A stretch of DNA of 64,000 nt, taken from NCBI GenBank assembly GCA_964007475.1, contig OZ023273.1, positions 25,903,557-25,967,556 of the forward strand. The letters run 5' to 3'. The notes beneath the pieces are model-generated. The model was not told the DNA's origin. It saw only the letters and a list, made by a program, of their open reading frames with translations, and searched no databases. The stretch comes from Hybos culiciformis (lineage: Eukaryota > Arthropoda > Insecta > Diptera > Hybotidae). A program made the translations under genes and the position numbers. Within the stretch, counting starts at the first letter, position 1. Each line of letters begins with the position of its first letter. Below, in pieces: positions 49,650-63,900 of the stretch.

Positions 49650-49838
49650 TTATTGAAAGAAATCTTTCAAATTGACTTCTATGAATTCATTTAATGTTTT
49701 CTTGTCCATTAGGTGCTGCAGGCAATTTTTGATATTAATTGAAGGATTAGGTTTCTGATGATTTATGAAATATGTTAGTATGCCGTTATATTCATAATTT
49801 ATGTCCGAAGAAATTTCTAATGAATTTCTAACATTATC
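49650..49838 (-). CDS. Orphan terminal exon (62 residues plus stop)
   Basis: The minus strand reads 62 codons from GAT at 49838 to a TAA at 49650-49652. A plausible acceptor, TTTTTTCTATGCAAATATTAG, lies directly upstream and gives phase 0. The translation is hydrophilic, balanced and unlike chance frames here: it starts DNVRNSLEISSDINYEYNG, runs through INHQKPNPSINIKNCLQHL and ends MDKKTLNEFIEVNLKDFFQ. Codon third positions include G and C, as in the ModSP exons. I do not recognise a family. Upstream exons would be at higher coordinates; 57770-57967 is one candidate on the same strand. It could be a decayed fragment. Confidence 0.42.
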   Translation of the reverse strand, partial: DNVRNSLEISSDINYEYNGILTYFINHQKPNPSINIKNCLQHLMDKKTLNEFIEVNLKDFFQ

Positions 49839-52800
49839 CTAATATTTGCATAGAAAAAAATTAATGAATAATCATAAGTTAACAAAATAATATAATTGGT
49901 AGAAAAATTAAGAAGCCCGCACTTTATAGATTTTTTTTTTATTCAGAAACCAGAAAAAAGTATCTAGCTTTGAATTTTTTTTTTTCCTATTTCTGCAAAA
50001 TTAACAAAAAAAAAAATTTTGTAGCTGATGCGGTAAAAATTTTTGATTGAAAATTTGTTAACAAATAATAATAATAATAATAAAGGTAGGTATTTAATTT
50101 TATCTGATTTTATTTTTATTTGTTCATATTAATTTTTTCTTAAACAATTTTTTTTCTATTCAAGAATTTCGTTAACATAACAAAATTTTCTTTCAAAAGA
50201 CTTAAAAAAAAAGAATAAGTAAATCTTATGAGATTATTTTTCATAATTCTTTTGCTTTACTTACTTACTTGTAATTTTTTTTTTTATTAAATTTCTCTGA
50301 ATGTTGAAAATTTTTTGTTCTCCTTTATGACATTATTTTTTTTTTTTTTTTTGGAATTTGTGAAGGATAAGAAAAGGACATTTACAATATACATACGTAG
50401 ATGTAAAAACATAAAAGACATGATAAAATTATTGGAATTCTTTGGACAAAAAAAAAATAAAAATAAAATAAAAATCCAAAAAAAAAAAAAATAATAATAA
50501 TAATATTTTGCAATGGATTAAGACTTAAAAAGCAGATCGAATTCTTCAAAATTTTTCAATAAATATAATTTTTTTATTTTTTGAACATTGGAATGAATTT
50601 AATTTGTCTGTGTTATTTGGAAATTTGCGATTTCGAAAAAAAAAAAAAATTTAATGGAAAAACTAAGGGAATTAATTTTTAACTTAATTTTTTTTAAAGG
50701 AACTGAATATCGTATCTTCAATTAATAAAATTCAAAATATATTTTATTTGTACTTAGTTTCAATGTATTCACCCTGTAAACTATATTATCTCCACTTAAA
50801 ATTTATTATCTCTTTGATATGCGATTCGCATGCCTATTTAAAGAGATGATATTCATTTTAAAAGGTTTCATTATTTACAATGTACCTTTTTTTTTTTGTT
50901 TTTTTTTTTTTTTCGATTCAATAATACTTTCTATAAAATTACCTTTCATCAAATTAAATAAATTCAATAGCGCTTTATTGCAGCCAGCTATTGTTATTTT
51001 TATTTTTTTTTGTTCACATAAGAAAAAAATGAAAAAAGAAAATTATTAAGAAGAAAAAATCTAAATATACTTATGTATTATAAGAGTAATATTCTTAAAA
51101 ATATCTGAGGATTGGGAATAAAAATTACTTTGTTGAAACTTTTATATACATATATTACACTATATTGCATTAGATATAGATATATTAGAAACATAGATAC
51201 ATTTGAACTTATATATACATACATTTTATATCATGTAAGGTATATCCATGTATTTTTTTTTATTTTACCAGAACTTTAGAATTTAGTGGTATAAACCTCA
51301 TCCTCAAGGGAAATTCATATAATTCTAAAAGATTCTATAATAAATAAATATATTCGAAAATTATATTTTTAATAAAAAAATAAAATAAAAATAAATAAAT
51401 AAAATTCATTTTCTTTAAGTTGTGTTATTCAATTTTACTAAGTTTAATTTTAATTTTTGTTTTTTGTTATATTTTATAATATTTATATAATGATAAAAGA
51501 TATTATTAAGCATATAGATATTTTATAAAGATAAATTTAGATGTTATCAGATTTATATAGTTTTATTTTCTGTGTCCGCTGTCTATTGAAAGTTCAGAGG
51601 ACATTTATATTTTTACTATATATTTATATTAATTACTACTGAACTCTTTGAAATATTCTCAAGGTGCAAATGTTACAGAAAAGGTAACTGATGTGCATTG
51701 AACTTCAAATCTTTGACGTCATATAAACATTGAAATCTAACTGAAAGTGGAATTATCGCAACTGATTCAAAAATAATTTCACATTCAAATTTATTTAATA
51801 ATTTAATTATTATAATTTTCCATGTTTTTTATAATGTGTTGTTTTAGTATAACTTTAGTAAGCTAGTAAACCCAAAAGAAGTTACTTATTCGTATGATTA
51901 ATTTTTCAATAATATTAAACGGATTAAGATATACAATTTCAAAATCCTTTATCAAATTTCTTATTGGAATTTTTTGTATTGTGCTATACCTTTATTCGTA
52001 TATTAATCAACATATAACCTTTAAGCTGACCTTGCGCACAATTACCTTAGTAGACTCATAAAATTACCCTACTTAATGATTTGATTTATATTTCGAAACA
52101 ATATATTATATTACCCGAATTATAGGTTATTGTTTTGAAAATTGAAAATCTTTTAAAAAAAATTTATAAAATTTTCTCGGTCAATTACCTTTTATTCGTG
52201 CATAAAATGAATCAACAAGCAGTTAATATAAAAAAAAATAAATTTCCACAAAAAGTATTTAATATTATATAAAAAATATCCCCCTTTTGCCATTATCAAT
52301 AGCACCCAACGTTATATCGTAATAAATTCATATATTTTATTCATACCAATACATTTTGGTTTTTGTTGAATAAAAATTTCAAATGTGCGATTATATAAAT
52401 TTCTCCTTCACAACTATAAAAACGATAAAATTTATGGATATACGTAATAGAAATATTTTGTTTGAAAAATCTGCAAATTTTTTTTTATTTCCCTATATTT
52501 TATCTCAGATGCAGATAATTTTTTTTTGTTTTTGATTCATTTAATCAAATTAAAGACAAAAGAGTCAATTAGAAAATTAGAACAATTCATATATGTGTGT
52601 ACTACCTGCACAACATACCGTATACCTATTAGATAATTTATCTGAGATTTATTTATTTTAATATATATAATTACCTAGTAGAAGATTGAAATAAAAATAC
52701 GAATATAGTTTTGTTGCGATATTAATTCGATAAAATTTAGAAATTTAACATGTTTTTTAGTAAAAATATTGAATTCTCTACAATGACAAAGATTCTTTAT

Positions 52801-54139
52801 TTTGTGCCGTATCAAATAAATTTCAAAAATATCATAATTTTATTAGAATTCCTTTCAAACTTCATTAACCGCACACAGTTTAATTAGTTTATAACCGGGT
52901 GTTTTCATAACATGAGCTAATTTAGCTTGCGAAGACCGTTTCTATTGGTTTGGGTTAAGATTTTAATAAGTTTTACATAGTGCAACAAAGGTACAGTATA
53001 TTTTTTGATTTTGGCAACTGTTCAAATAGAATCAAAAGTTACATTAAAAGGATCATTTCAAATTCTGTATTTCCCAATATGCTGTTTTTTCATAATTCTT
53101 TTATAAATCTTCAGAAAAATAAAATATATTTTTACTAAATTTGTATACCTACCATAAACTAAATAAATTAAAAAAATTAATAATTAAAGGAATAAATTAG
53201 GATAAGTTTAAATAAGGAATAAAAAATAACAGAATAAGCAATACTGGTCATACTTACATCCACAATTTTTTTTCTTATTTTACCAAATTAAACATTCTTA
53301 TCTTGTATTCCTTTAGTTATTTTTTTTTTTGGTAAATATCTGTAAGGAGTAAAAGAAATTTTACCAAAAATTTCTCTTTAATTTTAAATTTTATTCTCCC
53401 AACAAATTTCCCAAAACAATATTTCAATTATCCTTATTTCAAAAAAAAAAAAATTCTCTCCTAGATTCTGTCTCAGTAATTGCCCTCTGTGTAGAAAATA
53501 AAAAAGGACCAAAATGGTAAAAAAATATATTTTTTTTTATGTTATAGATTGAAAAGCAACGAGTGTTTTTACGTAAAAATCAGTTTAAGCGATATCCTTA
53601 AACTTATCGGACGTGTTCAAGGATAATTAAAATTATACAAAGGACAAAAAAAAAAAATTTTATTAACTCAAAAATTAATAAAAAAAAAAAAAATTACAAC
53701 TTATTCTCTTTCCTTCTAAGACATAAAACAAAGGATACACATATTCCTTAAAAAAAAAAAAACATAAAATAAAAATATACATTATTAATCATCAAAAAGG
53801 ATATTAAAGCTTTAAAAAAGCAAGAAAGAAAAACAAAAGGAAGCTTTAAAAGTCAAAAATCAAAAAGTAAAGAACAAAAATAAAAAAAAAAGGATAAAGA
53901 AGGTTATTTAAGTGCAACCAAGAAAATAAAATATTCAGGAAAAAAAAAAGTTTGTTTTGACAAAAGATTATATTTTAATTGAAAGTTTTTTTTTCTTGTT
54001 TAGATCTTTATTTTAATTTTTTTTTTTGCCTAAAACTTTCTTCAGTTTAATTTTTGATACTGAAATAAATTTAATTGACCGTAAAATTAATTTTGTGTGT
54101 GTGTTTTTTTAAATTATATCTTAAGCAGTACTTAGCAGA

Positions 54140-54410
54140 GCTTTAAAAATTCAAATACTTTGGTATTGAGTACTAGTGAAATAATTAAACAGTAGTTGTA
54201 TTTGAAAAAGTAATCAATATTTTGCTCAAAAAGAAATCGTATTTTAAAAAATATTGTTTTAAAAGTAATTGTATTTGAAAAAGTAATCAATACTATTCTT
54301 AAAAAGGAATTATATCTAGAAAAGTTTTGATTAAAAGTATTTGTATTTAAAAAGTAAATAATTCTTTTGTCACAAACGAATTGTATCTAGAAAAGTATTT
54401 GAATTTTTAC
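54140..54410. repeat. Inverted-repeat element with three ~75-bp internal units
   Basis: TTTAAAAATTCAAATACTTT near 54143 is inverted as AAAAGTATTTGAATTTTTAC near 54390. Between them, a unit containing TGTATTTGAAAAAGTAATCA and GAATTGTATCTAGAAAAGT is repeated about three times with divergence. It looks like a small transposon with internal repeats; no clear target duplication was found. Confidence 0.45.
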
Positions 54411-56209
54411 AACCTTTTTTTACGTGTGAAGAATAAATAATTTATATCTTTATCCTAGATTTTCTATATTTATTTAATATGATATTAGATCTAACATTTT
54501 ATTAGAGCAGTTCTTTTGAATACATATTTTTATTCAAATATTTTTTAATATCTTTTTAATTCATAATTTATTCAACTTAATTTGATATTGTTCCAAAACG
54601 AGATTTTATCACCTACTATATATTTCATATAATACAATACATTTATCTATATCACTATATTCTCTAATTTTTGTTCTTTTTTTGTGTAGTTATTATAATC
54701 CACATATGTCTATAGATTTGACTAGTATTTCCAAAAAGAGTCTAAAACAATTTTTTTTAAAAATTGTATTTATACAGCGAAATATTTATCTCAACGATAT
54801 CTTTTTAATCGTTCCAGAGTTTCAGTAAAACTTCCAAAAACTAATTTGAATTATTAAATACTTAAATGCGTTATTCACATTGACCGCTTTGGAAACTTTA
54901 AAATTAAACCCAAATAAATATCACAATTTTATATAATATTAACGCGGCATACAGAAATTGGAACTATGGTGTGGTGTTAATAAAATTGGTTTATATTTAT
55001 TTTCTTCTTATATTCTACAATTATTCATTATTTATTTATTTTTCTTTCTTGTTTCGTACAGTCATTTTAAATTGATAGTTAAATAGATAACATCTTAATA
55101 TACACATATAACCATAGTGAAATTTAATATATTACTTTGCAGAATTTTTTTTTTTTTAAATATTTGGAATTTTACCAAAAAAAATGTTTATATTTATATA
55201 TTAATTTTAAAGAATATTGGCTGAAAATACTCAGGGTTAATCGTGCCAGGTTAAATTCAGTTGAAATCTTACATTTGAATAAAAAGAAAATTAACATAAA
55301 ATTCTTAAATAAAATACACAAAAATTTACGTATTTACTGTCGTGAAGAAAAGACTAATAAATCTTGTGAACGAAAGTTAATTTTTATTATTTTTGTTCTA
55401 GAATTTGTTTTTTTTTTCAAATATGTATTAAAAGTACTAAATAGTTTATGTTATATATTATATAATTATATAGGCAAAACAAAAGATAGAGTAGGTCAGA
55501 AATTGTTTTACTGCACTATTATATGACTTGAATAAAAAACAATTTTTTTTTTGTGTCAGGCGATGGTCAGTGGAAAACAATTTCCTCTAAAAATAAATAG
55601 AAATAATTTTTTTTGTCCTTAAAGTCCTACAATGATGATTGGATACTATGACATAGATTTATTTCAAATTACTTAATTCCTTTAGTATTTGCTATAAATT
55701 GCATCTGGCCATTGATTTGCTAAATATCTAATCAAAATAAGTAAGTTTTTAAAATCTAAACCTGCGCGAGAATTTTAAATTCAATAAAAGCTACAGAGCC
55801 CTCTCAAAAGTCAAAATAGACTTACGCCCTTCCTGCTTAGTAATGGCAGCACATTTTCCCAGATATTTTTTAATCAGAGTATATATACTCAAGTAAAATA
55901 GTTATATCAAATGTTAAAAACAGAATAAATAATTATTTTATATTTTAGTCAAGAGATTATTCAAACTCAAATTTATAATATAATTTAATAAATTTGAATA
56001 TTTATATATAAATGTATTCCTTATATACAGTATTAATAATATCTTACTGAATTATAAGTATGTACAACTGAACTTGATTAAACTCTTTGAAAATTTATAT
56101 CAAATCAATAAAATATTTATACACAGAATTTGCCTGACCACAACCTTTCTCCCAAAAGATACTTTCAATATAAATTTTTTTTCCTCTTTTCTAAGTTAAT
56201 GTTAAGTTA

Positions 56210-57060
56210 ATTTTCTATTTTTTTTTTTTTTTTATAAATTGTTTTCATTTATTTTTCTTTCACACTAGAAAATAAATAAAAAAAAAGGAAATCTCTATTC
56301 TGTTTTTCTTGTGCGGAGGCTTATATACATATATTTTTATAAAGATATATATTTTTTTTTTTTTTACAAAAAAAAAAAGCAAACAAACTTTAATTAAATA
56401 ATGATAAAATAAATATAAATTTAAACAGCTATCTGAGGAGAAAAAAAAACTAAAATGAAATTGTGACCTAATTTCGAATAAAAAGATTATCGACAAAACG
56501 AAGAGAGCTTAAAAAATATTTAAAAAAATAAAAAAAAAACATCCTTTTTTTTTTTTTTTACATAATTCGTTTTATGAACACAACGACACAATAAAAAAAA
56601 AAAAACTTTATAAATAGTTGCAAGAAAAAAAAAAAAGGGAATGTGACCAGAAAAAAAAAAAAAATTGAAAGAAAAAGATTTAATTATGAAAAATTGAGAA
56701 AAAAAAACAATTTTTTAATCCACCGAAGAAGAAAAAAAAAAAAATTAAAAAATAAAAGATAATAGAAAAAATAATAACAATAAATAAATAAAAAAAAAAA
56801 AAACTTATAAATTAATTAAAAAAAAAAAAAATCATTTTGATTAAAAAAAATGGTAAATAAAAAAGGATAAAAAAAAAATTATGTTTTTTGTTGTTGATTT
56901 CTCAAACAAGAAAAAAAAAAAATAAATAAATAAATTAACAAAAGATGAAAACCTAAGACAAAAAAAAAAAAAATTACGCAAAAAAAAAAGGAAAATATAA
57001 TATTTTGGATTAACGCCTGTTGGTGTCCACATCAAGGATAAAAAAGTAAAACCGAAAAGC
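56210..57060. repeat. Cluster of poly-A (and some poly-T) tracts
   Basis: Well over a dozen runs of nine or more A occur on the plus strand within about 850 bp, separated by short mixed spacers. Poly-T runs mark the left edge (56218-56233 and near 56353). The strand bias is marked. It may be slippage-prone simple sequence or a matrix-attachment-like region; function is unknown. Confidence 0.5.
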
Positions 57061-57769
57061 GATTTTTATTTATGAAGAAAAATGAAAGAAAAAGTAATTA
57101 TTTATTTTTCTAAAAGCAAAATAATTTTCTTTCTGCTATTTTTTTTTGTTTTTTCCTTTCAACACTATATTAGGGTATGTGACCAATTATTGACAAACCG
57201 TAATGATGTTGATCAATATACATAGATAGCTGTTTGACTTGTTTCTATTTTATTTTCAAACCACCTTGTCGCAACTACAATCGCTTACTGGTGTTACAAA
57301 AAAATTTGTACATTTTCTTAGAAAAAGGACCTTTGTATATTTCGACTTAATTCTTCTTAGGGTGCGATATATTTATTATGTATAACTATTAAATATTTCT
57401 CAAAAAAATTTCAATAATTGGTGAATTTAGAGGTGTTGTCTTTATTTTTAAAAATATTGTCTTAAATAAAAATTATTGTATTACACGAATTATGTATATG
57501 ATGGAAGAATGTGTTATTGAAGAAAAACAAGAAAATTGAAAAAAAAAAATACAGAACAGTACATCATAAAATGAAGTATGTACTGGGCGCGTTTTCAGTA
57601 TTAAAATTTAAGATACTATGATTTCAAGGTTCAATCAGGGGCAGAACATATTTTTTAAGGTTTCTTCAATATCTTTATACAATTTATCGAAATAAAAGAC
57701 CCTTGGAATGTAATCTTTTTTTTAAATTCCACTAATTGATATCTATATCTACCCACATACTAATTTGCA

Positions 57770-57967
57770 TCAGAATTCATTTAAACTTTTATAAAATTTT
57801 ATATGAAAAATATTTTGACCTTTGGCTGGTTGAGAACCTCTTACTCCGAAACCCAAAATGGTAGAATCTCGATCTTCAGTCGAGGTGAAAGTGATCCAGA
57901 TTACGTATGTTTTGGCATTCAAAGCATAAAAATCGATTAGGTGGTTCATTAATTGTAAGCATTTCAT
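57770..57967 (-). CDS. Unidentified coding-like segment, 65 codons
   Basis: The minus strand reads from an ATG at 57967 to a TGA at 57770-57772, with balanced composition: NAKTYVIWITFTSTEDRDS, then TILGFGVRGSQPAKGQNIF. A donor-like GGA|GTAAGA lies after the GFG codons in phase 0. The pattern of a W-I-T-F block and then G-F-G-V weakly recalls the N-terminal beta domain of purple acid phosphatases, but this is too short to claim. Alternatively, GGTTCTCAACCAGCC here resembles hAT-type termini, so it may be transposon debris. Confidence 0.22.
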   Translation of the reverse strand: MKCLQLMNHLIDFYALNAKTYVIWITFTSTEDRDSTILGFGVRGSQPAKGQNIFHIKFYKSLNEF

Positions 57968-60900
57968 AGCTTGAAACTTAAGTCAATAAAATAAAAACAA
58001 GTTACCACAATATTTTTCATTTAAACATATTTTATATGCCTATGTATGTAGATTTATGTTAATTTAATTCTTTTACATATGGTTCATAAAATATAAGAAA
58101 TCTTAAAATTCAAACTTTTCCAGTATGAATCATGACAATATCTTATACACAACAAACAACCTTCATTCATATTATATTTACTTTCCTTTTTATTGAAATT
58201 CTATCTTGATTGTTTTAAATTCTAAAATATAAAAAATAAATAATATTAACGTACATAATTTATATTTTGAATTTTAAGCCTTTTATGTGTATAGAAAAAA
58301 AAAAAAAAATAAAAAGTTTTTTCTGTAGGATAAAAAGAAATTTATGAAATAATTATTATTAAAAAAAAAAAGACAAAAAAAAAAATAAAAACAAATAAGA
58401 ACAAAATATTATATTTCTCCTTGAAATAATTTTTTTTTTTTTTTCATTCCATACTTTTTTTTTGTTTGTTTATCCTATGATGGAAATATACATTTATTTT
58501 TATCATAATTTTTGTTGATAATAGATAGAGTAGTAGGTATACCTATAAAAAAGATAAACATAAACATTACCTACACACAATTTTATTGTTGGGAGTTATT
58601 TTTTATATGTACGTATATGTAAATGTATATAGTAAATGTTAAATATAATATGTGTAACTTTTTTTAAAGAGCATTTGAAGAATTTTAAATAAATATTAAT
58701 TTCTAGATAAACTTTTCTTCGCTTAAAAAGAAAATGAAAAAGTTTTAAGAAACAGAAAATTTTTATGTTTTTAATTTAATTAAATTTTATTTTCTTAGAA
58801 AAATAAAAAAAATAAATAAAATGTGTATCTTATACAGAGATTACATTGGATAGTAAACTATCTTGCTAGTATGTACATCACTTTTCTTGTGTTTTTTAAT
58901 TTCTGTTTGTAAGAAGTTAATTGATTTTTTTTATTATTTTCCAAATGTCCTTATTTTTAAAGCATCTACATCTACAAGGATTTTTGATACTTTCCTGACA
59001 AAATTCAAAATTCTCACATTCTCGTTTTCTCTCCAAAAAGAGTTGTGTCCTTAGAGGAGGAAAAAAATCTAAAAATTAAGAAAGTAATATCAATAATTTT
59101 AAAACTAATAAAATTTCACTATAATCAATGAACAACGATCTTTATCAAGATAGTAATCAAATTTAGTATAAACCCCAGATTAAATACTTTTTTTTGTTTT
59201 TAAATTTTTAAGTATAAAATTTTCAACTCTAGAGTATTATTAAAATTTTGTGAAATAAATTTTATTTTAATTCCAAGATAAAGAAATTATTTGTATCCAT
59301 AATCCAGTTTGAAATGAAAATCATTATATATACAGAACTTTTATAATCCACTTTGTTAAGTTTTGCGATGAATATTTTTAATTTAGCGAGAATTATACAT
59401 TTACATGTATATATATAGGATATTTAAGAGATTATTCGAAAGTTTTAATTCAAAATAGAAAAGACGTTAGTAAAATTAAATATTTAAAGCATTATTGGTC
59501 ACAATTTAGAAAATATAAATTTAATTTTTAAATACATTTCGAATATTCCAAATTCCAAGTTCTCTTGAAAAACATATAAATCGATTGTCAGCCATAGGTT
59601 GTATTTTTGACAACTGTCAAAAGATGCAAGTTTACATACAGGTTAAAGCTGAAAGCCATAAAATGTTACATGTGACTAACGTAAATACAAGTAAATTACT
59701 TCTGAATCGACTTTTTCAAACAAACAACATATATATCATAGAGTTATAGTATAATATACTATTATATGAAAGTATGATAGAAATCTTTATTTGATTTTAT
59801 TATGACAAAATATATGTAAGTGGGTATATTTTGGAAAAAAAATAAAAAAATTTCATTCTGAGATCTAAAACTGTTATTATATGACCCGCAAGTTTTCCAA
59901 TTAAATTTATTAAATTTTTCAAATGCTACTTTCTTAAGATCAAACAGAATAGAATAATACCTAAATTCATAACAAAATTTTTAGAATTTATTTATTCTTT
60001 TTTTTTTTAAGAATAAGAAACCACATAGCTTGTTATAATGTAATTAAATTTTATTAAATCTGAAAAGTTTTCCGGAGAAAATATTTCGCTTTAAGGTTTT
60101 ATTATTTTTTCGTTGTTTGGGCAAAAAAATATTTGTAAATTTTTTATATAAAAATCATCATTATAAATTTTTACTAAAGTCATCAAAATAATTTATAAGT
60201 TTAGTGAAAATGTTATTTTTTTTTGAAGTGTGGATTCTTGAAAATTATGAATCGTTTTTAACCATGAGAAATTGTGAATTAAAATTTTACATTGTTATAA
60301 CAAGTATTATATTTTAATAGTTATGAGATTGCATGTTTACCAAATTTTCTATTTATTTAAGGAAAATAAAAATTTGAACATAATGATCTTTGGGCTAATT
60401 GAAATGTTTAAAGCAAAATAAAATAAAATTTTTTTTTTAAATTTACAAAATGAAATAACCTTTATTAAATTTTTCTATTTTTTTATCTCGTTCTCCATCA
60501 AAATTGAAAACGAACTAGAGAACGAACGGACATCGTAAAAATGCTTATTTTATTTATCTACTAAGTTGATTCCGTTCATTTGAATGTCAAAATATGCGCA
60601 ATATTCGACAATTCGGCTCCCAATCAGTCAATTAAATAATATTCTTATAAAATTTGAAATTTTTTAAATTTTATTATAAAGTAATACGAGATGATGTTGA
60701 AAATTAGTGTGTTGGTTAAATCGTTTTTGATTAAAGGAATCCAAAAAAAACAATGATTAGGATTCAATTTTGTTTGTCGAATTCCGATTGAGGGCTGAAA
60801 ATGGCGTTCAATGAAAATTATTACATATATATCAGTAATCAGTATATATGTTTCGTTTAATGCAACATAAAAAAATGTTCAGACCGTTAATTGAGACCAA

Positions 60901-63900
60901 GGATTCGAACTGAAAATTGGTATATGAATAGAGTTTTACTGTAAAAATATAAAAAAAAAATTTGTCAGAAAGAATCATTTTGAAATGTTGAAAACTAAAT
61001 TTACAAAAACATATTATGTACTTGTACTCACATTAAGTGTCAGGCGTGCATTAAATAGCTAAAATGTAAAACTGAAAACGATTTGTTGCCATAAAAATGT
61101 TTTTAATTTTTTGATAGATTTCCAAATCGATAAAAATATAATGGCTTTCAACTGGACATGTTTTACGTTTTCATAATAATACGTACATATTTCATTTTCA
61201 CTATACATATATATTTTTTTTAAACCTAACTCCCACGCACGCACATCAAAGTTTTAGCATTTACAAAATATTAAATATAATATATATCCTTAATTTGAAG
61301 AAAGTCATACATAAATGTGTTGTTGCATAGATACTGTGGCCATAGTTTCTATAGTTAAAAAATTTATTGTGTTCTATCTATATTTGTTCATCATGTAGAT
61401 TTTCTGGATAGATATATTCTTCTGTGGGAATTTTAGTATTTACTATATTCAAATTTGTACAGTACATATATATATGTATATACATATAAACAACATTGTA
61501 AATATTTGTAAAAAATAAGTCAGTCGTCGATTCAAACTTTGACAGTGCATTCTTAAAAATATTCACGAGAGAAAAAAAAGTTTTTATACTAATTATTCGA
61601 ACAGTACAAATTATTAGCCCTTTACTTTGGTCGATCTCCTGTTACGATATTTCTTACGAGGTTTCCTTTTTTGATAGAAGATTAAACGAAATCAACAAAA
61701 CAAATAACACAAAAAAAAAAAACGCTTTGACTTTTGGTTATTTTTGCTTCGACCATAATTATTTTTAAATCAATTGATTAAGATTGAAAAAATAAACGTA
61801 AGATGTTCCTAAAATTTTAAAATAAATCGTGTAGGATATTTTCTTTTTCAATATATAAATATTTATTTATATTTCCAAAAAAAATGTTACCTTATCTAAA
61901 TATAAAATCTATATTAGAGAAATAAAATGTTTATAAATAAATTTGTAATTAAAAAGGATAACAAAGAATGTTCATATTTTATTTACATATGTCACTGTCG
62001 AAAATTTTTTTTCTTTTCTTTTTATAAATAACCGTTGTAATTATAATTTTGATTAATAATTCCTTTGAAGATTATTGTGGAAATGTACTTAAATTAATGT
62101 TTCGAAAATGATAAGATTTTCTTGAAAATAGAAACTTATTAATATAATGTACGTAAATATGTAGTTGACATTCATATTTTAGTTAATCTAAAATTTATAA
62201 TCATAGTAATTATAATAATGGGAACAATTTAGATATTTAATTACAAAGCGAAATATTTATGATTTCAACATAAAAATTTTTTTCTTTTTATTAAATTCTA
62301 TATCACAATATAATAAATATTGTATAGGTTTAATTTTTTCGTTACAACTTATAACTGAAGGGCAAAAATTTTTTTTTTTTCGTATTTTAACATTGTGAAG
62401 ACTAGACTAATTAACTTTTTTTTATGTTAATGGAAATCTGTACTGGCGGCCGGTGTATTCAGCAAAAAATTAGAAATGCAATACAACAACAACATGTTTA
62501 ATAAATGTGCAACATACAGCAGAAAAACAAGGAAATTTAATACAAAGTGTAGCATAAAATATAAAGTAAACGTATTTTTTATTATAATAATTGTAGCATT
62601 AACTATGGTTTACTCATATTAGAAGTAATCAATAAGCCTGCCACGCTGTCCGAAAAAGAAATTTTAATTGCGTTACAACAGCAACAAGTTTGAATTTGAA
62701 GTGTATAGGAACATACACTGAAGAAACAGATAGTTTCCGCAGCAATATTTTTTACCATGTATATTCTACTAGTGGATGACGTAAGCACAATTTGCTATTT
62801 GTAAAAGCAAGGGAAAATAGCTAATAGTCTTTTTAATATAACTCCGATGATTATAAAAATATTTGACATACAAATTTCAGAAACTCATATTAACTATAAA
62901 AATATTTTTTGTTATTTAACTTTCGCTAGAAAAAACAATAAAACTTATAATTTTCAAGTAGCAAATTTTGCTACAATTCATTTGCTATATATTTTTGGAC
63001 AGGTTATTATGTATTTAATAATAAATGCAAGATTTTGGATTATAACTTTATAGTTGGTCCTCAAGATAATTTCTCAACGAGCTTTTTTTTCAGTGTTGAG
63101 TTTTGATTAAAACACCCTTACTTCTATCAATTTGTTTTTAATATTTGAATAAGAGGGCTCTTTTGATATCATGTGAATATAAAATAAAACGAGACAATTT
63201 GATTTAGAAAATTATTATTCCGACTTTAAGTTTTTATTATAGTATTTTATGAGCGGGTATAACGATACTATTTTTATTGAATCTATTAAATTTCCATATA
63301 TTTTTCTTTTCAATAAAATGAGAATTTTCCGACACATTATTAATGATATTTTGACAGTCAGAATTTTAATAAAAATACATGGCACGTGCCATTAGAAGTA
63401 TAAAGGGAAAAATAAATTGAAACTAATTTTCCCAAGAAAATGGGAAATGATTAATCGCAATTATTTATAATGACATTAAAATACTTTGTACGTACATAAC
63501 TCATATCAAATAATAATAATAATAATAATAATAATTATTATTATGATTATTAAAAAAAAAATTAGCTTCAAGCTATTATTATATTATTTTTACAATTTTA
63601 GATTTTAGGATATAAATTTTCTTATGGGCACTTGGCTAGAGGTAATCCTAATAATAAATTGATGTTACGGTAACACTTTATTCTTAAATATCCTAGAGCC
63701 AACAATTTTAATAATAGTTAATTATCATGGTTGTAGATAATACAAAAAAAGAAATATTTTTACATAATCACAATATAAATACATACATTATACATTACAT
63801 ATGAAATTCATTGAATTTATGAATTTAATAAATAATAATTTATTGATTGTGGTGGCATGCAATTATGTATAATGAACAGGCCCAAATAGAGGCAGGGCTA

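Larger units (their letters stand above)
49839..57769. other. Gene-poor DNA rich in poly-A and poly-T tracts
   Basis: No gene is supported. The longest plus-strand frame (55137-55526, 129 codons) is dominated by Phe, Lys, Ile, Leu, Asn and Tyr, has no recognisable domain, and starts beside a poly-T run. Runs of nine or more A or T are frequent throughout; the densest part is listed separately. Confidence 0.4.

Noticed and set aside
55137..55526. 129-codon plus-strand frame
   Set aside because: Longest frame in the desert, but rich in Phe, Lys, Ile, Leu, Asn and Tyr, with no domain, starting next to a poly-T run. At this base composition and window size one such frame could arise by chance or nearly so.
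62447..62740. Two loosely similar CAA-rich blocks near 62480 and 62675
   Set aside because: Similarity is patchy and could be simple-sequence convergence; not enough to call a duplication.
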